From assembly GCF_015687155.1 (NCBI RefSeq), contig NZ_JADPQF010000006.1, forward strand, positions 246,044 through 310,043: a stretch of DNA of 64,000 bases, written 5' to 3'. The stretch comes from Aliikangiella sp. G2MR2-5 (GTDB taxonomy: Bacteria; Pseudomonadota; Gammaproteobacteria; Enterobacterales; Kangiellaceae). Both the position numbers and the translations under genes were made by a program. Of this stretch, positions 17,635-27,336 are shown piece by piece. Each line of letters starts with the position of its first letter. Position 1 is the first letter of the stretch. The notes under the pieces were generated by a model that made no database searches, was not told the DNA's origin, and saw only the letters and a program-made list of their open reading frames with translations.

Positions 17635-17680
17635 CTCATAATGATGGGGTCGGTGGTTCAACTCCACTCCTTGCTACCAT
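17635..17680 (+). repeat. att site 2 (junction of elements 1 and 2)
   Basis: Second copy of the tRNA-Met 3' end (46 bp, one mismatch to 8674-8719). No acceptor or D-arm half precedes it, so it is not a tRNA gene but an att remnant. It is the right end of element 1 and the left end of element 2. Confidence 0.88.
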
Positions 17681-17743
17681 TATTCTTTGTATTTCAAAGA
17701 GTTACGAAACTTTTTGGAGTACATCATAAAACTCACTACTAGC

Positions 17744-17759
17744 GTAGTGAATATGGAGT
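17744..17759 (+). repeat. Candidate recombinase accessory site, left end of element 2
   Basis: gtagtgaatatggagt matches gtagtgactctggagt at 41168-41183 in 14 of 16 positions, in the same orientation, and both lie about 60-110 bp from the att copies. A further ttttggagt lies near each. It could be an arm site of the second integrase; the match is short. Confidence 0.3.
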
Positions 17760-17792
17760 GACAAGAACTTCAAGTTTTATGAAATGGTTATT

Positions 17793-17823
17793 AAAAAGCA
17801 CCTCTTCGTAGGTGCTTTTTTTA
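17793..17823 (+). terminator. Terminator inside the left end of element 2
   Basis: A-rich flank, stem aaaagcacct with aggtgctttt, loop cttcgt, then a T run. It takes the same position relative to the att copy as the terminator at 8728. The rest of 17492-17983 holds only att site 2 and a small cactac/gtagtg hairpin (17734-17749). Confidence 0.82.
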
Positions 17824-17983
17824 TGCCTGAGTTCTATGTCCTCTCCTTTTCCTCATCAGCGCAATATCCAAATTAATGACGTTTTATAATTAAAAACGAA
17901 CATTGAATAAAGTCAGTAAATCAAATACTCTGCAACCTTAGATTTCTATAGGGATATTTTCTGACAGATAGGCTGTAACTCAA

Positions 17984-19342
17984 ATGATTAGTTTATTCAA
18001 TAAACAACTCTCAGAACGAAAAATTGAAGAAACCGTTAATAAAGTGATTTCTGCACTTAAAGAAGATAAAACGGATTTAGCATGGAAAGAACTTAGTCCT
18101 TTGTTAAAAGCGCAAAAGACTCAAGAAAAAGTAGCCAGCAGCCTGATTCAAATTGTTGAAGAAAATCACCTTTCAATAGAGCAAGGGTTAGAAATTCTCG
18201 AATCAATTTATAACGAACATAAAGACAATATAAAAATTGTTAGCAATATCGGAGATGCGCTAGAAAGTGTCCGAGATATTGACCAACTAAATATAAGTCC
18301 TCCAGAGCATCCTTTATTTAATTCTGTCGTTAACACCCTAATAAAAGCGCTTGAAGACTGTAACCCTAAAGACGAAGAACTAATACTAAGTGGACTTTCT
18401 ACTGCAACTAGAATGATGGGGCGACAGTACGATTCTGTTGCAGAAAGTAGCTATTTTAGATTAACAGAACTAGATCCTGATTATGCACCCTACCATTATT
18501 GCTATGGATTATTTTGTAAGACTAGGGGAATGTTTAAGGAAGGAATGTCCGCTAACCAAAAAGCAGCAAGCCTTGTAGAAGAGAATATAGATAGCTATCA
18601 ATGGAATCTGGGGATTTGCGCTACTGGAGCGGGTGAAGCAGAAGTGGCTCTCAAAGTCTGGAAAGATATGGGGAATAAAATAGAAATAGGACGATTCAAC
18701 CTACCCGATGGTGGCTATCCCGACTGCAAAGTTAGACTCGCTGAAAGACCGCTTGCTGAACGGGACTCTGGAAATGATAGTCCAGGCCTTGAAGAAACTA
18801 TTTGGATTGAAAGGCTCAGTCCTTGTCACGGCATAATTCGCAGTGTCTTGTATCAAGACTTAGGCATAGACTATGGTGATGTAGTGCTGATGGATGGCGC
18901 TCCTATTACTTACCATACTTATGGAGAACAACAAATCCCAGTATTTCCACACTTAGCCACTTTGGTTAAAAGTGATTATAATTTTTTTGATTTTGCCGCA
19001 ACACAAGAGCACGAAGGACAAGTTCGAGATATAAGTACTTCTCTATCAAAGGATGCTGTTGTTTATTCCCATACTGAAAACTATCAAGTGTTGTGTGCTA
19101 CCTGCTGGAGAGATCCAAATAAGGATCACACGGATCATCAAAAAGAAGAAAAGCATGTAGTAACAGGTAGAATAGCCGCTCCAGCCGACATCCAACCGTC
19201 AGAACTTTTAGACCAAATTGATAAAGCTATAAGTGAGTTGGAAAATTGTAAAATATATTCGCCTCAACTCTGCGAGTTAGCGGGTCAAATTGAAAGAGCG
19301 GAAGTAGAAAAACGCAGATATGATATGCTTGTCAGAAATTAG
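17984..19342 (+). CDS. Hypothetical TPR-like protein, 452 residues
   Basis: I do not recognise the family by name. The N-terminal half is helical with TPR-like segments: SYFRLTELDPDYAPYHYCYG and GMFKEGMSANQKAASLVEEN resemble tandem tetratricopeptide repeats (about residues 155-215). The C-terminal half is mixed, with many His and Cys residues (SHTENYQVLCATCWRD) that might bind metal. It is the first of three rightward genes (19385 and 20220 follow at 42 and 25 nt). TPR proteins of this kind occur among polymorphic-toxin immunity and accessory genes. Function unknown. Confidence 0.7.
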   Translation: MISLFNKQLSERKIEETVNKVISALKEDKTDLAWKELSPLLKAQKTQEKVASSLIQIVEENHLSIEQGLEILESIYNEHKDNIKIVSNIGDALESVRDIDQLNISPPEHPLFNSVVNTLIKALEDCNPKDEELILSGLSTATRMMGRQYDSVAESSYFRLTELDPDYAPYHYCYGLFCKTRGMFKEGMSANQKAASLVEENIDSYQWNLGICATGAGEAEVALKVWKDMGNKIEIGRFNLPDGGYPDCKVRLAERPLAERDSGNDSPGLEETIWIERLSPCHGIIRSVLYQDLGIDYGDVVLMDGAPITYHTYGEQQIPVFPHLATLVKSDYNFFDFAATQEHEGQVRDISTSLSKDAVVYSHTENYQVLCATCWRDPNKDHTDHQKEEKHVVTGRIAAPADIQPSELLDQIDKAISELENCKIYSPQLCELAGQIERAEVEKRRYDMLVRN

Positions 19343-19384
19343 CAGCGTTAGTTTTTTAACTTATTTTATCTAGGAGTTCGTGAA

Positions 19385-20194
19385 GTGATTCCAATTAAAA
19401 AACCAACCGATAAGTATGTTATTGATATATTAACCGAGTTCCTAAATGGAACTTGGTCTCACGATGACTTGAATAATTGGCACACCGAACTTTACAAAAA
19501 TTACTGTAAAAAATACCCTGGCTGTATATCATTCGAAACGGAATCCAGAACCGCTCATTTTTTACTTTACTCTTTAATTTACATAAACGATTCGAAAGAT
19601 GTTTATCTTGAGAAAGAATCTGCTCACTTTATAAGAAATGAAGATATTGCCGACTATATAAAAGAATTAAAGAAAATTGACTGTACTGACTCTAATGGAA
19701 AAATAAAAAGAGTTTACATGCATGAAATTGAGCGAAGTGATGAACCTAGCATCCCATTAGTATCACTGTCCCCCTGCAACAAAGACTTGATTGATAGCTT
19801 TGGCGTTTTCTTTAGACGTGGGATTATTGATGACTTAGCAGAACGAATGGAGTATTGCGCCATAAAATTTGAAGGCACATATTTCTTTGCAGATTATTCT
19901 CATGACCGACAAGAATGCCAATTTACAATTTCGAGCTTAAAAAGCAATGAGAAAAAATTAGCCAATCTCCTTAAATATCTAGGCATTAGTAGTAGTGGTG
20001 TCGATTGGATTAACAACGAAGCTTTCCAGAGTAAAACCGAACTCTGGCGTCTAGATGATAATGACAATGATTTTCTAATGGATTCTTTCGATACTTTCTT
20101 GGAAGCAGATTTAACTAGACTATATTACGAACAAAAAGGTCACAAGCAAACTTACTATACAAAAACGATAAGTCTACCTCAGCCAAATAATTAA
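19385..20194 (+). CDS. Hypothetical protein, 269 residues
   Basis: GTG start with TAGGAG about 8 nt upstream. Soluble and acidic, with no signal peptide or helix-turn-helix, and no motif that I recognise. It has several aromatic-rich strands (GTYFFADYSHDRQECQFT). It lies in the three-gene rightward unit 17984-21032. Compact cytosolic acidic proteins in such arrays are often immunity proteins, but nothing in the sequence proves this. Confidence 0.65.
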   Translation: MIPIKKPTDKYVIDILTEFLNGTWSHDDLNNWHTELYKNYCKKYPGCISFETESRTAHFLLYSLIYINDSKDVYLEKESAHFIRNEDIADYIKELKKIDCTDSNGKIKRVYMHEIERSDEPSIPLVSLSPCNKDLIDSFGVFFRRGIIDDLAERMEYCAIKFEGTYFFADYSHDRQECQFTISSLKSNEKKLANLLKYLGISSSGVDWINNEAFQSKTELWRLDDNDNDFLMDSFDTFLEADLTRLYYEQKGHKQTYYTKTISLPQPNN

Positions 20195-20219
20195 AGTACT
20201 AAACAGGTATATATAGAAA

Positions 20220-21032
20220 ATGAGCGATAAAAAAGCATTAAAAATATTGTTCAACAAGTATTGGAGTCCAGCTAAAGGATGGCAAAAAAATAAAGTCACA
20301 GAAGAAGATTATTTGTATGCTAAAGCAGCGGGCGTTATGTTCGATGATATTACCACAGAACATGAAAAAACAGTTCAAAAAGCAATAGATGTGTGTGATT
20401 CTATTGGCAAACAGAAAGTTGTTGATGCCTTTGTTTCTAGCCTGTCTAGTAGAAGGCTAGAACTTCGATCAGCTTTAAGCAGCTATGCTTGCGGTCAAAA
20501 CTTACCTAGCCATAAATTCATGCAAAGCGATATAAACAGTTTTTCCAAAATCTGTCAGTTTTGTACTGAATCTTCAATTGATGAAAAGTCAGATTTAAAT
20601 GTTTTGAACTTTGAAAGACATAAATTTGGAGGTGTTAGACATCTTCAGCCAAACTATATTTGGCTGGATTTGATGTTACTAGGTAAAGAGAACATTCAAG
20701 AGCCTTCAAGTGAAGATATAGAGTTATTAAAAGGAATTTTAGGTTCTCTAGAATCGCTGGTAGAAGGAAAACTATCTGATGCTGAAAAATCATTTAAGTC
20801 TATCATTAAAAGCAATAAGAATGAGCGTGTGGGCATCATATCAGCATTAGGGTACTGCGGAATTTTAGAAGTACCCGACTATCCAAGTTTTCATCAGAAA
20901 TATATTCCTTTTTTCGAAAGGCGATATTCAAGTAATTCTCGTTCAGATTGGCCATTTCCAGCCGATTTGTGGGTGCCATCACTCGGCCTAAATAAAGAAA
21001 GTATTAGTTATTGGTTTGGTAAATATATTTAG
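20220..21032 (+). CDS. Hypothetical protein, 270 residues
   Basis: Mostly helical; no known motif recognised. The segment EGKLSDAEKSFKSIIKSN (about residues 181-198) is followed by RVGIISALGYCGILEVPDYPSFH, and the C-terminus is rich in Trp and Pro (DWPFPADLWVPSLGLN). Last gene of the rightward trio. It overlaps the end of the convergent gene at 21029 by 4 nt. No function assigned; immunity-like by context. Confidence 0.63.
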   Translation: MSDKKALKILFNKYWSPAKGWQKNKVTEEDYLYAKAAGVMFDDITTEHEKTVQKAIDVCDSIGKQKVVDAFVSSLSSRRLELRSALSSYACGQNLPSHKFMQSDINSFSKICQFCTESSIDEKSDLNVLNFERHKFGGVRHLQPNYIWLDLMLLGKENIQEPSSEDIELLKGILGSLESLVEGKLSDAEKSFKSIIKSNKNERVGIISALGYCGILEVPDYPSFHQKYIPFFERRYSSNSRSDWPFPADLWVPSLGLNKESISYWFGKYI

Positions 21033-21784
21033 TTCGCTTTGTAAGGAGTATAATTTAACTCAACATCTTGTATTTCAGTTTTTAGAAAATCCAATGACTT
21101 AGTTGAAATAGCTGCTGATTCTAGATTAATTCGTTTTAATCCTTTTAGCAGTTCACTTAGATTTGGAATGTTTCTTAATAAATCAATAGTAGAGTCATTT
21201 GTCGAACCTCCATTTAGGTCGACTTCCGTGACAACGCCGTTTTCTATTTTGAGACTGTATTGAGGAGCAGAAACAGTATGACGAAGCAAGCGAGACAATA
21301 CTTCTATATCGCAGCTAGGCTCTGGCATTTCTGGAAGCTCAGGACCAGCAAGGTGAATGGTGTTCACTTCAAACCAATACTCAGATTCACTTTGAACAAA
21401 AACTATAGGCTTAAGAACATTTAATTGTACACAAGCCTCCTTCAACGTCATTATTCGCTTGTTGATGGCATCATTTATTAATTCATCAAACTTTTCTTCA
21501 TTTTCAGGTAAACAAGCAGTTTCATAGTCTTTTTCAAACTCAGCAACAGTGAGCCATTCTTCATTCCAATTTGATTCGTCGATTATGAAATGCTGTGGTT
21601 CATCATAGCTTTCAAGTTCAGAGATCGACTTAGGGTAATGAAAAGGTATTTGTAATTGGCAAGGAAAAACGGCAATTTGACCATCATCGCTACACCCAAC
21701 TATGTATGCTTGATTATATTCAGTAGATAAAGTCTCTTCGCTTCTTTTTATTTCACTTTTAAGAAACTCGATGATTTCAGTCAT
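21029..21784 (-). CDS. Hypothetical acidic protein, 251 residues
   Basis: Strongly acidic and soluble. The N-terminal part resembles a small regulatory/immunity fold (YIVGCSDDGQIAVFPCQLQ), and the C-terminal 90 residues have a leucine-rich pattern (LRNIPNLSELLKGLKRINLE). It is the last gene of a leftward series that starts at 23411, and convergent with the preceding trio. Possibly an immunity protein; the family is not recognised. Confidence 0.62.
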   Translation of the reverse strand: MTEIIEFLKSEIKRSEETLSTEYNQAYIVGCSDDGQIAVFPCQLQIPFHYPKSISELESYDEPQHFIIDESNWNEEWLTVAEFEKDYETACLPENEEKFDELINDAINKRIMTLKEACVQLNVLKPIVFVQSESEYWFEVNTIHLAGPELPEMPEPSCDIEVLSRLLRHTVSAPQYSLKIENGVVTEVDLNGGSTNDSTIDLLRNIPNLSELLKGLKRINLESAAISTKSLDFLKTEIQDVELNYTPYKAN

Positions 21785-21843
21785 TCATAATCCTTTGATT
21801 TATTTCTATCTAATTATCTTCGTAAATCAGCTTATCCGCTTCT

Positions 21844-22380
21844 CTAAATGAGTATACCTTCAGGCTCAACGTTATAAGTCACTTCGCAATCACAAAAACC
21901 ACCATTCGCCCAAAGTGCCGCAATTACTTCTGATTTGTCGAGTTTCGTTTGTGACAACCAGGTCTCAGTCAGAGCCATAGTATGATCGCAGCCTTTCGTT
22001 TGAAGCTCTTCATCGAGAAAGTCTAGTAGTTCATTTAATTCATCTTCAGATAATGGCATCCAAACGGTTGTATTTGAATCAGCCCCAAATAAAGAATATG
22101 GGTCTCCATCAACCAACAAAGCCCAATCATCTTTGATTCCCAGAAAGTCGAAGAATGCTGATACAGCTCTAAAGTCTACCGCATTTTTACTGCACCAGCC
22201 TTTAACAGCCGTATAATCATGCGAGTGACCATTTTCAACAATATGCTTGCCGACAAACCGATATAAATCTACATACTCATGCTTAGAAATAGGTGATTTT
22301 TCAAGCTTTTCCTTTTCTCGCTTCTCGATTTCTGCCTTAATAGCGGCTTCTCTTTGCTGCTTTTTTGAGAGTTTAACCAT
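21844..22380 (-). CDS. DUF2695-like protein
   Basis: 178 residues from ATG 22380 (MVKLSKKQQREAAIK); an upstream start at 22425 is possible. A basic coiled N-terminus (about residues 5-30) leads to a C-terminal segment with CDHTMALTETWL and ANGGFCDCEVTYNVEP, which I recognise as the DUF2695 pattern with conserved C-D-H and C-D-C residues, possibly a metal site. The family is widespread, of unknown function, and frequent among contact-dependent toxin immunity genes. Neighbours are equally small and unrelated. Confidence 0.65.
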   Translation of the reverse strand: MVKLSKKQQREAAIKAEIEKREKEKLEKSPISKHEYVDLYRFVGKHIVENGHSHDYTAVKGWCSKNAVDFRAVSAFFDFLGIKDDWALLVDGDPYSLFGADSNTTVWMPLSEDELNELLDFLDEELQTKGCDHTMALTETWLSQTKLDKSEVIAALWANGGFCDCEVTYNVEPEGILI

Positions 22381-22471
22381 CCCTTCTAAACCACACTGAT
22401 TAATTGTTATTTTTAAGATATTCACGATTATAGGTGAATTTGTTCGAATCAGATACAGAGTTTTCTAGTGT

Positions 22472-23059
22472 CTAAACTAGACTTAATCCTTGTCTCTGCA
22501 TATCTTGCTTAACAATATCTAATGTTTCTTCAAATAGCTCGGTATATTTACCTTCTTTATCTAAACTACGACCGAATTCAATTTCATCAATCAAATCTTT
22601 CGGACTTTCATCAGGAGCATAAAGAACGCCTGTAGGCCACTCATGAGTAGCATAACCGAGTTGATTAGCAATACTGTTTAATAATGACTTGCGAATATCA
22701 TCATTTGAAGAATCTAACTTAAAGCTCTGCTTAAGTAAGAAATAATCTGATTTATAGTCTATTTGCTCATGAAGTTTCTCAGACGAATAAATATTTTGAA
22801 TCGTTTCAGCTAACCAATACAATGCCCAAGGATCATTCTTTAGATACCCTTCTTTTAGATATGGAAAAATTACTCTATCGTAGAGTTCATGCCTGACTTT
22901 GTGTCCATAGTCTCTCTGCTCTAAATAGTCTTTTACCCACAACTTCTCCTCGTCACCACCGTCAAACGATTCAACGAACTGTTTTATATGTTGGGAAGCT
23001 TGTTTCTTTAAGCCAAGATTCTTAGCTTCTTCATATTTTTTAAAAAATTCTATTTGCAT
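22472..23059 (-). CDS. Hypothetical helical protein, 195 residues
   Basis: Predominantly alpha-helical and soluble with TPR-like spacing (YLKNDPWALYWLAETIQNIY). No recognised motif. Part of the leftward series 23411-21029, 92 nt from the next gene. Such proteins are common in gene arrays attached to polymorphic toxins. No function assigned. Confidence 0.6.
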   Translation of the reverse strand: MQIEFFKKYEEAKNLGLKKQASQHIKQFVESFDGGDEEKLWVKDYLEQRDYGHKVRHELYDRVIFPYLKEGYLKNDPWALYWLAETIQNIYSSEKLHEQIDYKSDYFLLKQSFKLDSSNDDIRKSLLNSIANQLGYATHEWPTGVLYAPDESPKDLIDEIEFGRSLDKEGKYTELFEETLDIVKQDMQRQGLSLV

Positions 23060-23156
23060 AACTTTCTCAAAAAAGCCTATCGACCATAGTTCTGTACTGC
23101 ATCACACAGCAATGCTTCAATAACTGCTTTACTCGTTGACTGACCTTTATAAGGGG

Positions 23157-23411
23157 CTACTCCACCTTCATTGTAAAGCCAGTAATATGAGAAACAAACT
23201 CACTAGGAATATAGCAAGTGTCATCCCAAGGAAGGCTAGAACCATCCTGAACAACTCTACATGCATCTAACATTTTCCAAAGTCCTATGTATCTTTGTGG
23301 GGGTTCGCTAAGCAATTGTTGTAAATGGTGAGCATCTGAGCATTTACGAGCATTGGGTTGAGCTTCACCTTTTAGTAGCTCTAATAAATCAAAAAAAGTA
23401 TTAACAATCAT
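23157..23411 (-). CDS. Small hypothetical protein, 84 residues
   Basis: Soluble, no known motif. The start ATG 23411 has GAGACA at usable distance (GGAGACAACTT upstream). The C-terminal WDDTCYIPSEFVSHITGF looks like an ordinary folded domain rather than chance translation. First gene of the leftward series, divergent from the restriction operon across a 500-nt gap. Confidence 0.55.
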   Translation of the reverse strand: MIVNTFFDLLELLKGEAQPNARKCSDAHHLQQLLSEPPQRYIGLWKMLDACRVVQDGSSLPWDDTCYIPSEFVSHITGFTMKVE

Positions 23412-23625
23412 AAGTTGTCTCCTTCAGTTTTTTTAAGCGTGCAGAAGCCCGTTCAGGCTTATGCTGAATTTTTAATTTGTTCGGTTTGTGATCTAAGAGT
23501 TAATAATTGATCGAGTTAATCGAAGAGAATTAGTGGGTAAAGAGTTGACATTTTTGCACCTGTTTATTAGCCTTGACACATCAAGCTTAGTAGGCAAGGT
23601 GTAACCTGTAAAGCATTGATTTTAA

Positions 23626-23684
23626 AGGTTATATTATAATATATAGAAGTTATATTATCGTATAGAAATACTATTATATAACCT
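23626..23684. promoter_or_regulatory. AT-rich inverted repeat upstream of hsdM
   Basis: aggttatat (23626-23634) and atataacct (23676-23684) are inverted copies, with a third related gttatatta in direct orientation between them (23649). It lies about 230 nt upstream of hsdM and could be an operator or promoter for one or both divergent units. The rest of 23412-23911 is AT-rich with no reading frame that I would support. Confidence 0.35.
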
Positions 23685-23911
23685 CTTTTAGTGGTGCTGG
23701 ATGCAGCTCGATTTTTAACTAAAAAACATAACTCCTCCGACCAGCTAGGCGGTAATCCCTAAATAACTGCGAAATAAAAAGAACACCATTGATCTAAATA
23801 CTTTATTTAATAGAACGATATGTTAAATTACTCTCCAAAATAATTTTAAACACTTCCTTTTCAGATCTATTTTTTTAAGTATTTGACGAAAAAGGACTTT
23901 TGGGAGTAATA

Positions 23912-25972
23912 ATGGTAGACAATTTCTCTTCTACAGCCTCATTTCTGTGGTCTGTAGCCGATCTTCTTCGTGGTGATTTCAAGCAAAGCCAATATGGGCG
24001 AATAATCCTTCCTTTTACGCTTTTAAGGCGTTTGGAGTGTGTTTTAGAAGAAACCAAGCCGAATGTATTAAAAATGTACGATTCGGTGAAGGATAAACCC
24101 GTTGAGGCACAAGAGAAGATTCTGATTCATGCTGCCAAGTTGAGTTTTTACAATACCTCCAAAATGGATTTAAACAAGCTTGGTGAAACGGCTGTAGCCC
24201 AAAACTTAGAAAGTTATGTTCAATCATTTAGTCCAAACGCTCGTGAGATCTTTGAGCATTTTGACTTCTTTAACACTATCGACAAGCTCGATGAAGCCGA
24301 TTTGCTCTATAAAGTAGCCAAGCGATTTGCCACTACTGATCTCCATCCTCAAACCATTGATAATTATCACATGGGCTTAGTGTTTGAAGAATTGATCAGA
24401 CGGTTTGCAGAAAGTTCAAATGAAACCGCAGGGGAACACTTTACCCCAAGGGATATTGTTCGTTTAACCACTTCGCTTGTATTTTGTAACGATGATGATT
24501 TACTTACTCAAGCGGGTTTAGTGCGAAGCATTTACGATCCTACCGCTGGAACTGGTGGTTTCTTATCTTCTGGTATGGAGTATGTGCATGAACTCAATGA
24601 TAAAGCGGCACTTTCTGCTTTTGGTCAGGAGTTAAATCCAGAGTCCTATGCTATCTGTAAAGCCGATATGCTGATCAAAGGTCAGAAGGTCGATAATATT
24701 AAATTGGGTAATACGCTTTCTGACGATCAACTACCAGCCGAAAAATTTGATTATATGCTTTCTAATCCTCCTTTCGGTGTTGATTGGAAAAAGGTGCAAA
24801 AGAAGATCAATGATGAGCATAAAGACAAGGGCTATGACGGTCGATTTGGTGCTGGTTTGCCACGAGTTTCCGATGGTTCATTATTATTCTTAATGCACTT
24901 GGTCAGTAAAATGCGTCCGAAGCATGATGGTGGTTCACGTATTGGTATTATCTTAAATGGTTCTCCATTATTTACGGGTGGTGCTGGTAGTGGTGAAAGT
25001 GAAATCAGGCGTTTCATTTTAGAAAATGATCTATTAGAAGCGATTATTGCACTGCCTACCGATATGTTCTACAACACAGGTATTTCAACCTATGTTTGGA
25101 TTTTGTCTAACCATAAATTGAGTGAAAGAAAAGGCAAAGTACAATTAATTAATGCAGCCAAAGAGCGTGAAAAAACAGGTGGTAGAGGAAGAAGTGGCGG
25201 CACTGAATCTGATACTCCTGTTGAAAATGTATTTTACGAGGCAATGCGGAAGTCATTAGGCAGTAAACGAAAAATGCTAACGGAAGATAGCATTGAAACT
25301 ATTGTTAAAACTTACGGTCAGTTTGCCGAAAGTGAATTTAGTAAAATATTTGATTATAAAGATTTTGGTTATAGACGTATTACGGTTGAAAGACCGCTAA
25401 AACTGGCATTTGAAGTAACCGAAGAAAAGTTTGATTCTTATTGCAATGATTATGCTGAAAGAATCCAAAAGAAAGATCCACATTTAACTATCGAACTGTC
25501 ACCACCAGCAGGTTATAGCGTATTGCAAGATTTGATTGGCAAAGAGAAAATATTAAGCCGTACTGAATTTTTTGATCTATTTGAAGAAAAGCTATCAGCA
25601 GCAGAGAAAAAACAGATTTGTAAGTATTTTGGTGAGCAAGATGACAATGCTGAAACTTGTTTATTTGAGTCAGGTAAACAAAAAGGCGAGCCAGAGCCTA
25701 ATCCCGATTTAAGAGACAATGAGAATGTGCCATTAAATGAATCGGTGCAAGATTATTTTGAGCGTGAAGTATTACCCCATGTGCCTGATGCTTGGATTGA
25801 TGAGTCAAAAGTTGATGATAAGGATGGTGAAGTCGGTATTGTGGGTTATGAAATACCTTTTAATCGTCATTTTTATGTGTATCAGCCGCCAAGAAGTTTG
25901 GAAGAAATTGATGCGGAGTTAGATGCCGTTTCTAAAGATATTATGAGTTTGCTGCAAGAGGTACACTCATAA
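23912..25972 (+). CDS. hsdM: Type I restriction-modification system methyltransferase subunit
   Basis: 686 residues from ATG 23912 (GGGAG 7 nt upstream). HsdM N-terminal helical domain ([20 protein letters not shown]), then the N6-adenine methylase fold with SAM motif [10 protein letters not shown] (about 209-218) and catalytic NPPF (285-288) in SNPPFGVDW. It methylates adenine in the target chosen by HsdS, and with HsdR forms the restriction complex. It overlaps hsdS by one nt (TAATG). All catalytic motifs are intact. The long C-terminal region after about residue 470 is typical of the larger HsdM subgroup. Confidence 0.95.
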   Translation: MVDNFSSTASFLWSVADLLRGDFKQSQYGRIILPFTLLRRLECVLEETKPNVLKMYDSVKDKPVEAQEKILIHAAKLSFYNTSKMDLNKLGETAVAQNLESYVQSFSPNAREIFEHFDFFNTIDKLDEADLLYKVAKRFATTDLHPQTIDNYHMGLVFEELIRRFAESSNETAGEHFTPRDIVRLTTSLVFCNDDDLLTQAGLVRSIYDPTAGTGGFLSSGMEYVHELNDKAALSAFGQELNPESYAICKADMLIKGQKVDNIKLGNTLSDDQLPAEKFDYMLSNPPFGVDWKKVQKKINDEHKDKGYDGRFGAGLPRVSDGSLLFLMHLVSKMRPKHDGGSRIGIILNGSPLFTGGAGSGESEIRRFILENDLLEAIIALPTDMFYNTGISTYVWILSNHKLSERKGKVQLINAAKEREKTGGRGRSGGTESDTPVENVFYEAMRKSLGSKRKMLTEDSIETIVKTYGQFAESEFSKIFDYKDFGYRRITVERPLKLAFEVTEEKFDSYCNDYAERIQKKDPHLTIELSPPAGYSVLQDLIGKEKILSRTEFFDLFEEKLSAAEKKQICKYFGEQDDNAETCLFESGKQKGEPEPNPDLRDNENVPLNESVQDYFEREVLPHVPDAWIDESKVDDKDGEVGIVGYEIPFNRHFYVYQPPRSLEEIDAELDAVSKDIMSLLQEVHS

Positions 25973-27333
25973 TGTCTGAGGTATTTAAAAAATATCCAAA
26001 GTATAAGGATTCATCTATAGAATGGCTGGACGAGATTCCTACACATTGGACCACCACTAAACTTAAATATCAAGGTGAAGCAATTATTGGCTTAACCTAT
26101 AGCCCCGATGACGTAGTAGAGGCTGAAAGTGATTCAGCTACATTAGTGCTGCGTTCTTCAAATGTTCAGAATCAAAAAATCACGTTAACAGATAATGTTT
26201 TTGTAAATAAGGAAATACCAGAAAAATTGAAAACAAAGTTGGACGATATTCTTATTTGTTCAAGAAATGGAAGTAGAGCACTTATTGGTAAGAATGCGAG
26301 AATTGATAGTAATTCAGCAGGAATGACATTTGGTGCATTCATGACCATTTTCAGAAGCAAATATAACTATTATTTATCACATGTGTTTAATTCCAAATTA
26401 TTTGAATATCAATCAGGTTCATTTCTTACATCAACTATCAATCAGTTAACGACAGGAAACCTTAATAGTTTTGAAATTCCTTTCCCTCCAGATGAGGAAC
26501 TGAAATCAATAGCTGCCTTCCTAGATCACGAAACAGCCAAAATAGACACTTTAATCGCCAAACAAGAAAAGCTAATTGAACTATTAAAAGAAAAACGCCA
26601 AGCGGTTATTTCTCATGCTGTGACTAAAGGTTTAAATCCAGATGCACCTATGAAAGATTCAGGTGTTGAGTGGTTAGGTGAAGTGCCTGAGCATTGGGAA
26701 ACAAAATCACTTAAATATTTAGTTAAAACTAGAAAAGGAGTTGCTTTCAAGTCCTCAGATTTTGCCGACCAAGGCACAAGAGTAGTTAAAGCTAGTGATA
26801 TCAAACAACTAACAATTAGAACTTCAGAGGTATATTTACCTACTAGTTTTGTTTTTAAATATCCAAAAGCTGTCTTAAAAGTAAACAATATAATACTGAG
26901 TACGGTAGGGAGTAACCCTGATGTAATAAATAGTGCTGTTGGGCAAGTAGGTAAAGTGCCTAAAGAGCTTGATGGGACGCTACTGAATCAAAATACCGTA
27001 GTTTTTGAGCCTCTGAATAATCATCTTAATACTCAGTTTCTTTTTTATTTCTTACAAACAAGAGCATACAGAGATCACTTAGATTTGCATGCACACGGAA
27101 CAGCGAATCAATCTAGTTTAAATGTAACTGATATGCTTGAATTCAGATTTTCACTTCCTCCATTAGGTGAACAAAATCAAATAGCAAGCTACTTAAATAA
27201 TTTTATAGATAAGGCAAAAACACTAGAGCACAGATCTCAAACAAAAATATCTCTTTTAAAAGAAAGAAAAATAGCTCTTATTTCTGCTGCTGTAACAGGA
27301 AAAATTGATGTAAGAAGTTGGCAAGGTGGTTAG
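25972..27333 (+). CDS. hsdS: Type I restriction-modification specificity subunit
   Basis: 453 residues with two target-recognition domains. The first begins YKDSSIEWLDEIPTHW, the second (about residue 223) begins MKDSGVEWLGEVPEHW, so the two halves are homologous. Each is followed by a helical spacer (KLIELLKEKRQAVISHAV in the centre, LLKERKIALISAAVTG at the end). It reads the bipartite DNA site for HsdM and HsdR. The recognition sequence cannot be predicted from the protein by eye. It overlaps hsdM and is followed 3 nt later by a small gene. Confidence 0.93.
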   Translation: MSEVFKKYPKYKDSSIEWLDEIPTHWTTTKLKYQGEAIIGLTYSPDDVVEAESDSATLVLRSSNVQNQKITLTDNVFVNKEIPEKLKTKLDDILICSRNGSRALIGKNARIDSNSAGMTFGAFMTIFRSKYNYYLSHVFNSKLFEYQSGSFLTSTINQLTTGNLNSFEIPFPPDEELKSIAAFLDHETAKIDTLIAKQEKLIELLKEKRQAVISHAVTKGLNPDAPMKDSGVEWLGEVPEHWETKSLKYLVKTRKGVAFKSSDFADQGTRVVKASDIKQLTIRTSEVYLPTSFVFKYPKAVLKVNNIILSTVGSNPDVINSAVGQVGKVPKELDGTLLNQNTVVFEPLNNHLNTQFLFYFLQTRAYRDHLDLHAHGTANQSSLNVTDMLEFRFSLPPLGEQNQIASYLNNFIDKAKTLEHRSQTKISLLKERKIALISAAVTGKIDVRSWQGG

Positions 27334-27336
27334 GAA

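Larger units (their letters stand above)
8720..17680. mobile_element. Element 1: integrative element in tRNA-Met with retron and RloAB-like genes
   Basis: It is bounded by 46-bp tRNA-Met repeats (8674 and 17635). All genes read leftward: integrase next to the right end, an unknown 318-residue protein, the retron, an AlpA-type regulator, a small gene, an HUH replication protein, and the RloA/RloB-like pair at the left end. Repeats of gtaagtcca spaced 11 bp lie near both ends. There are no capsid, tail, portal or conjugation genes, so it is best described as a satellite-like or mobilisable integrative element. The extent follows from the repeats; the lifestyle is inferred. Confidence 0.82.

Noticed and set aside
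17635..17680. Second tRNA-Met gene
   Set aside because: Only the 3' 46 nt are present; no acceptor 5' strand or D arm precedes it. It is an att copy.
8720..17680. Complete prophage
   Set aside because: There are no terminase, portal, capsid, tail or lysis genes.
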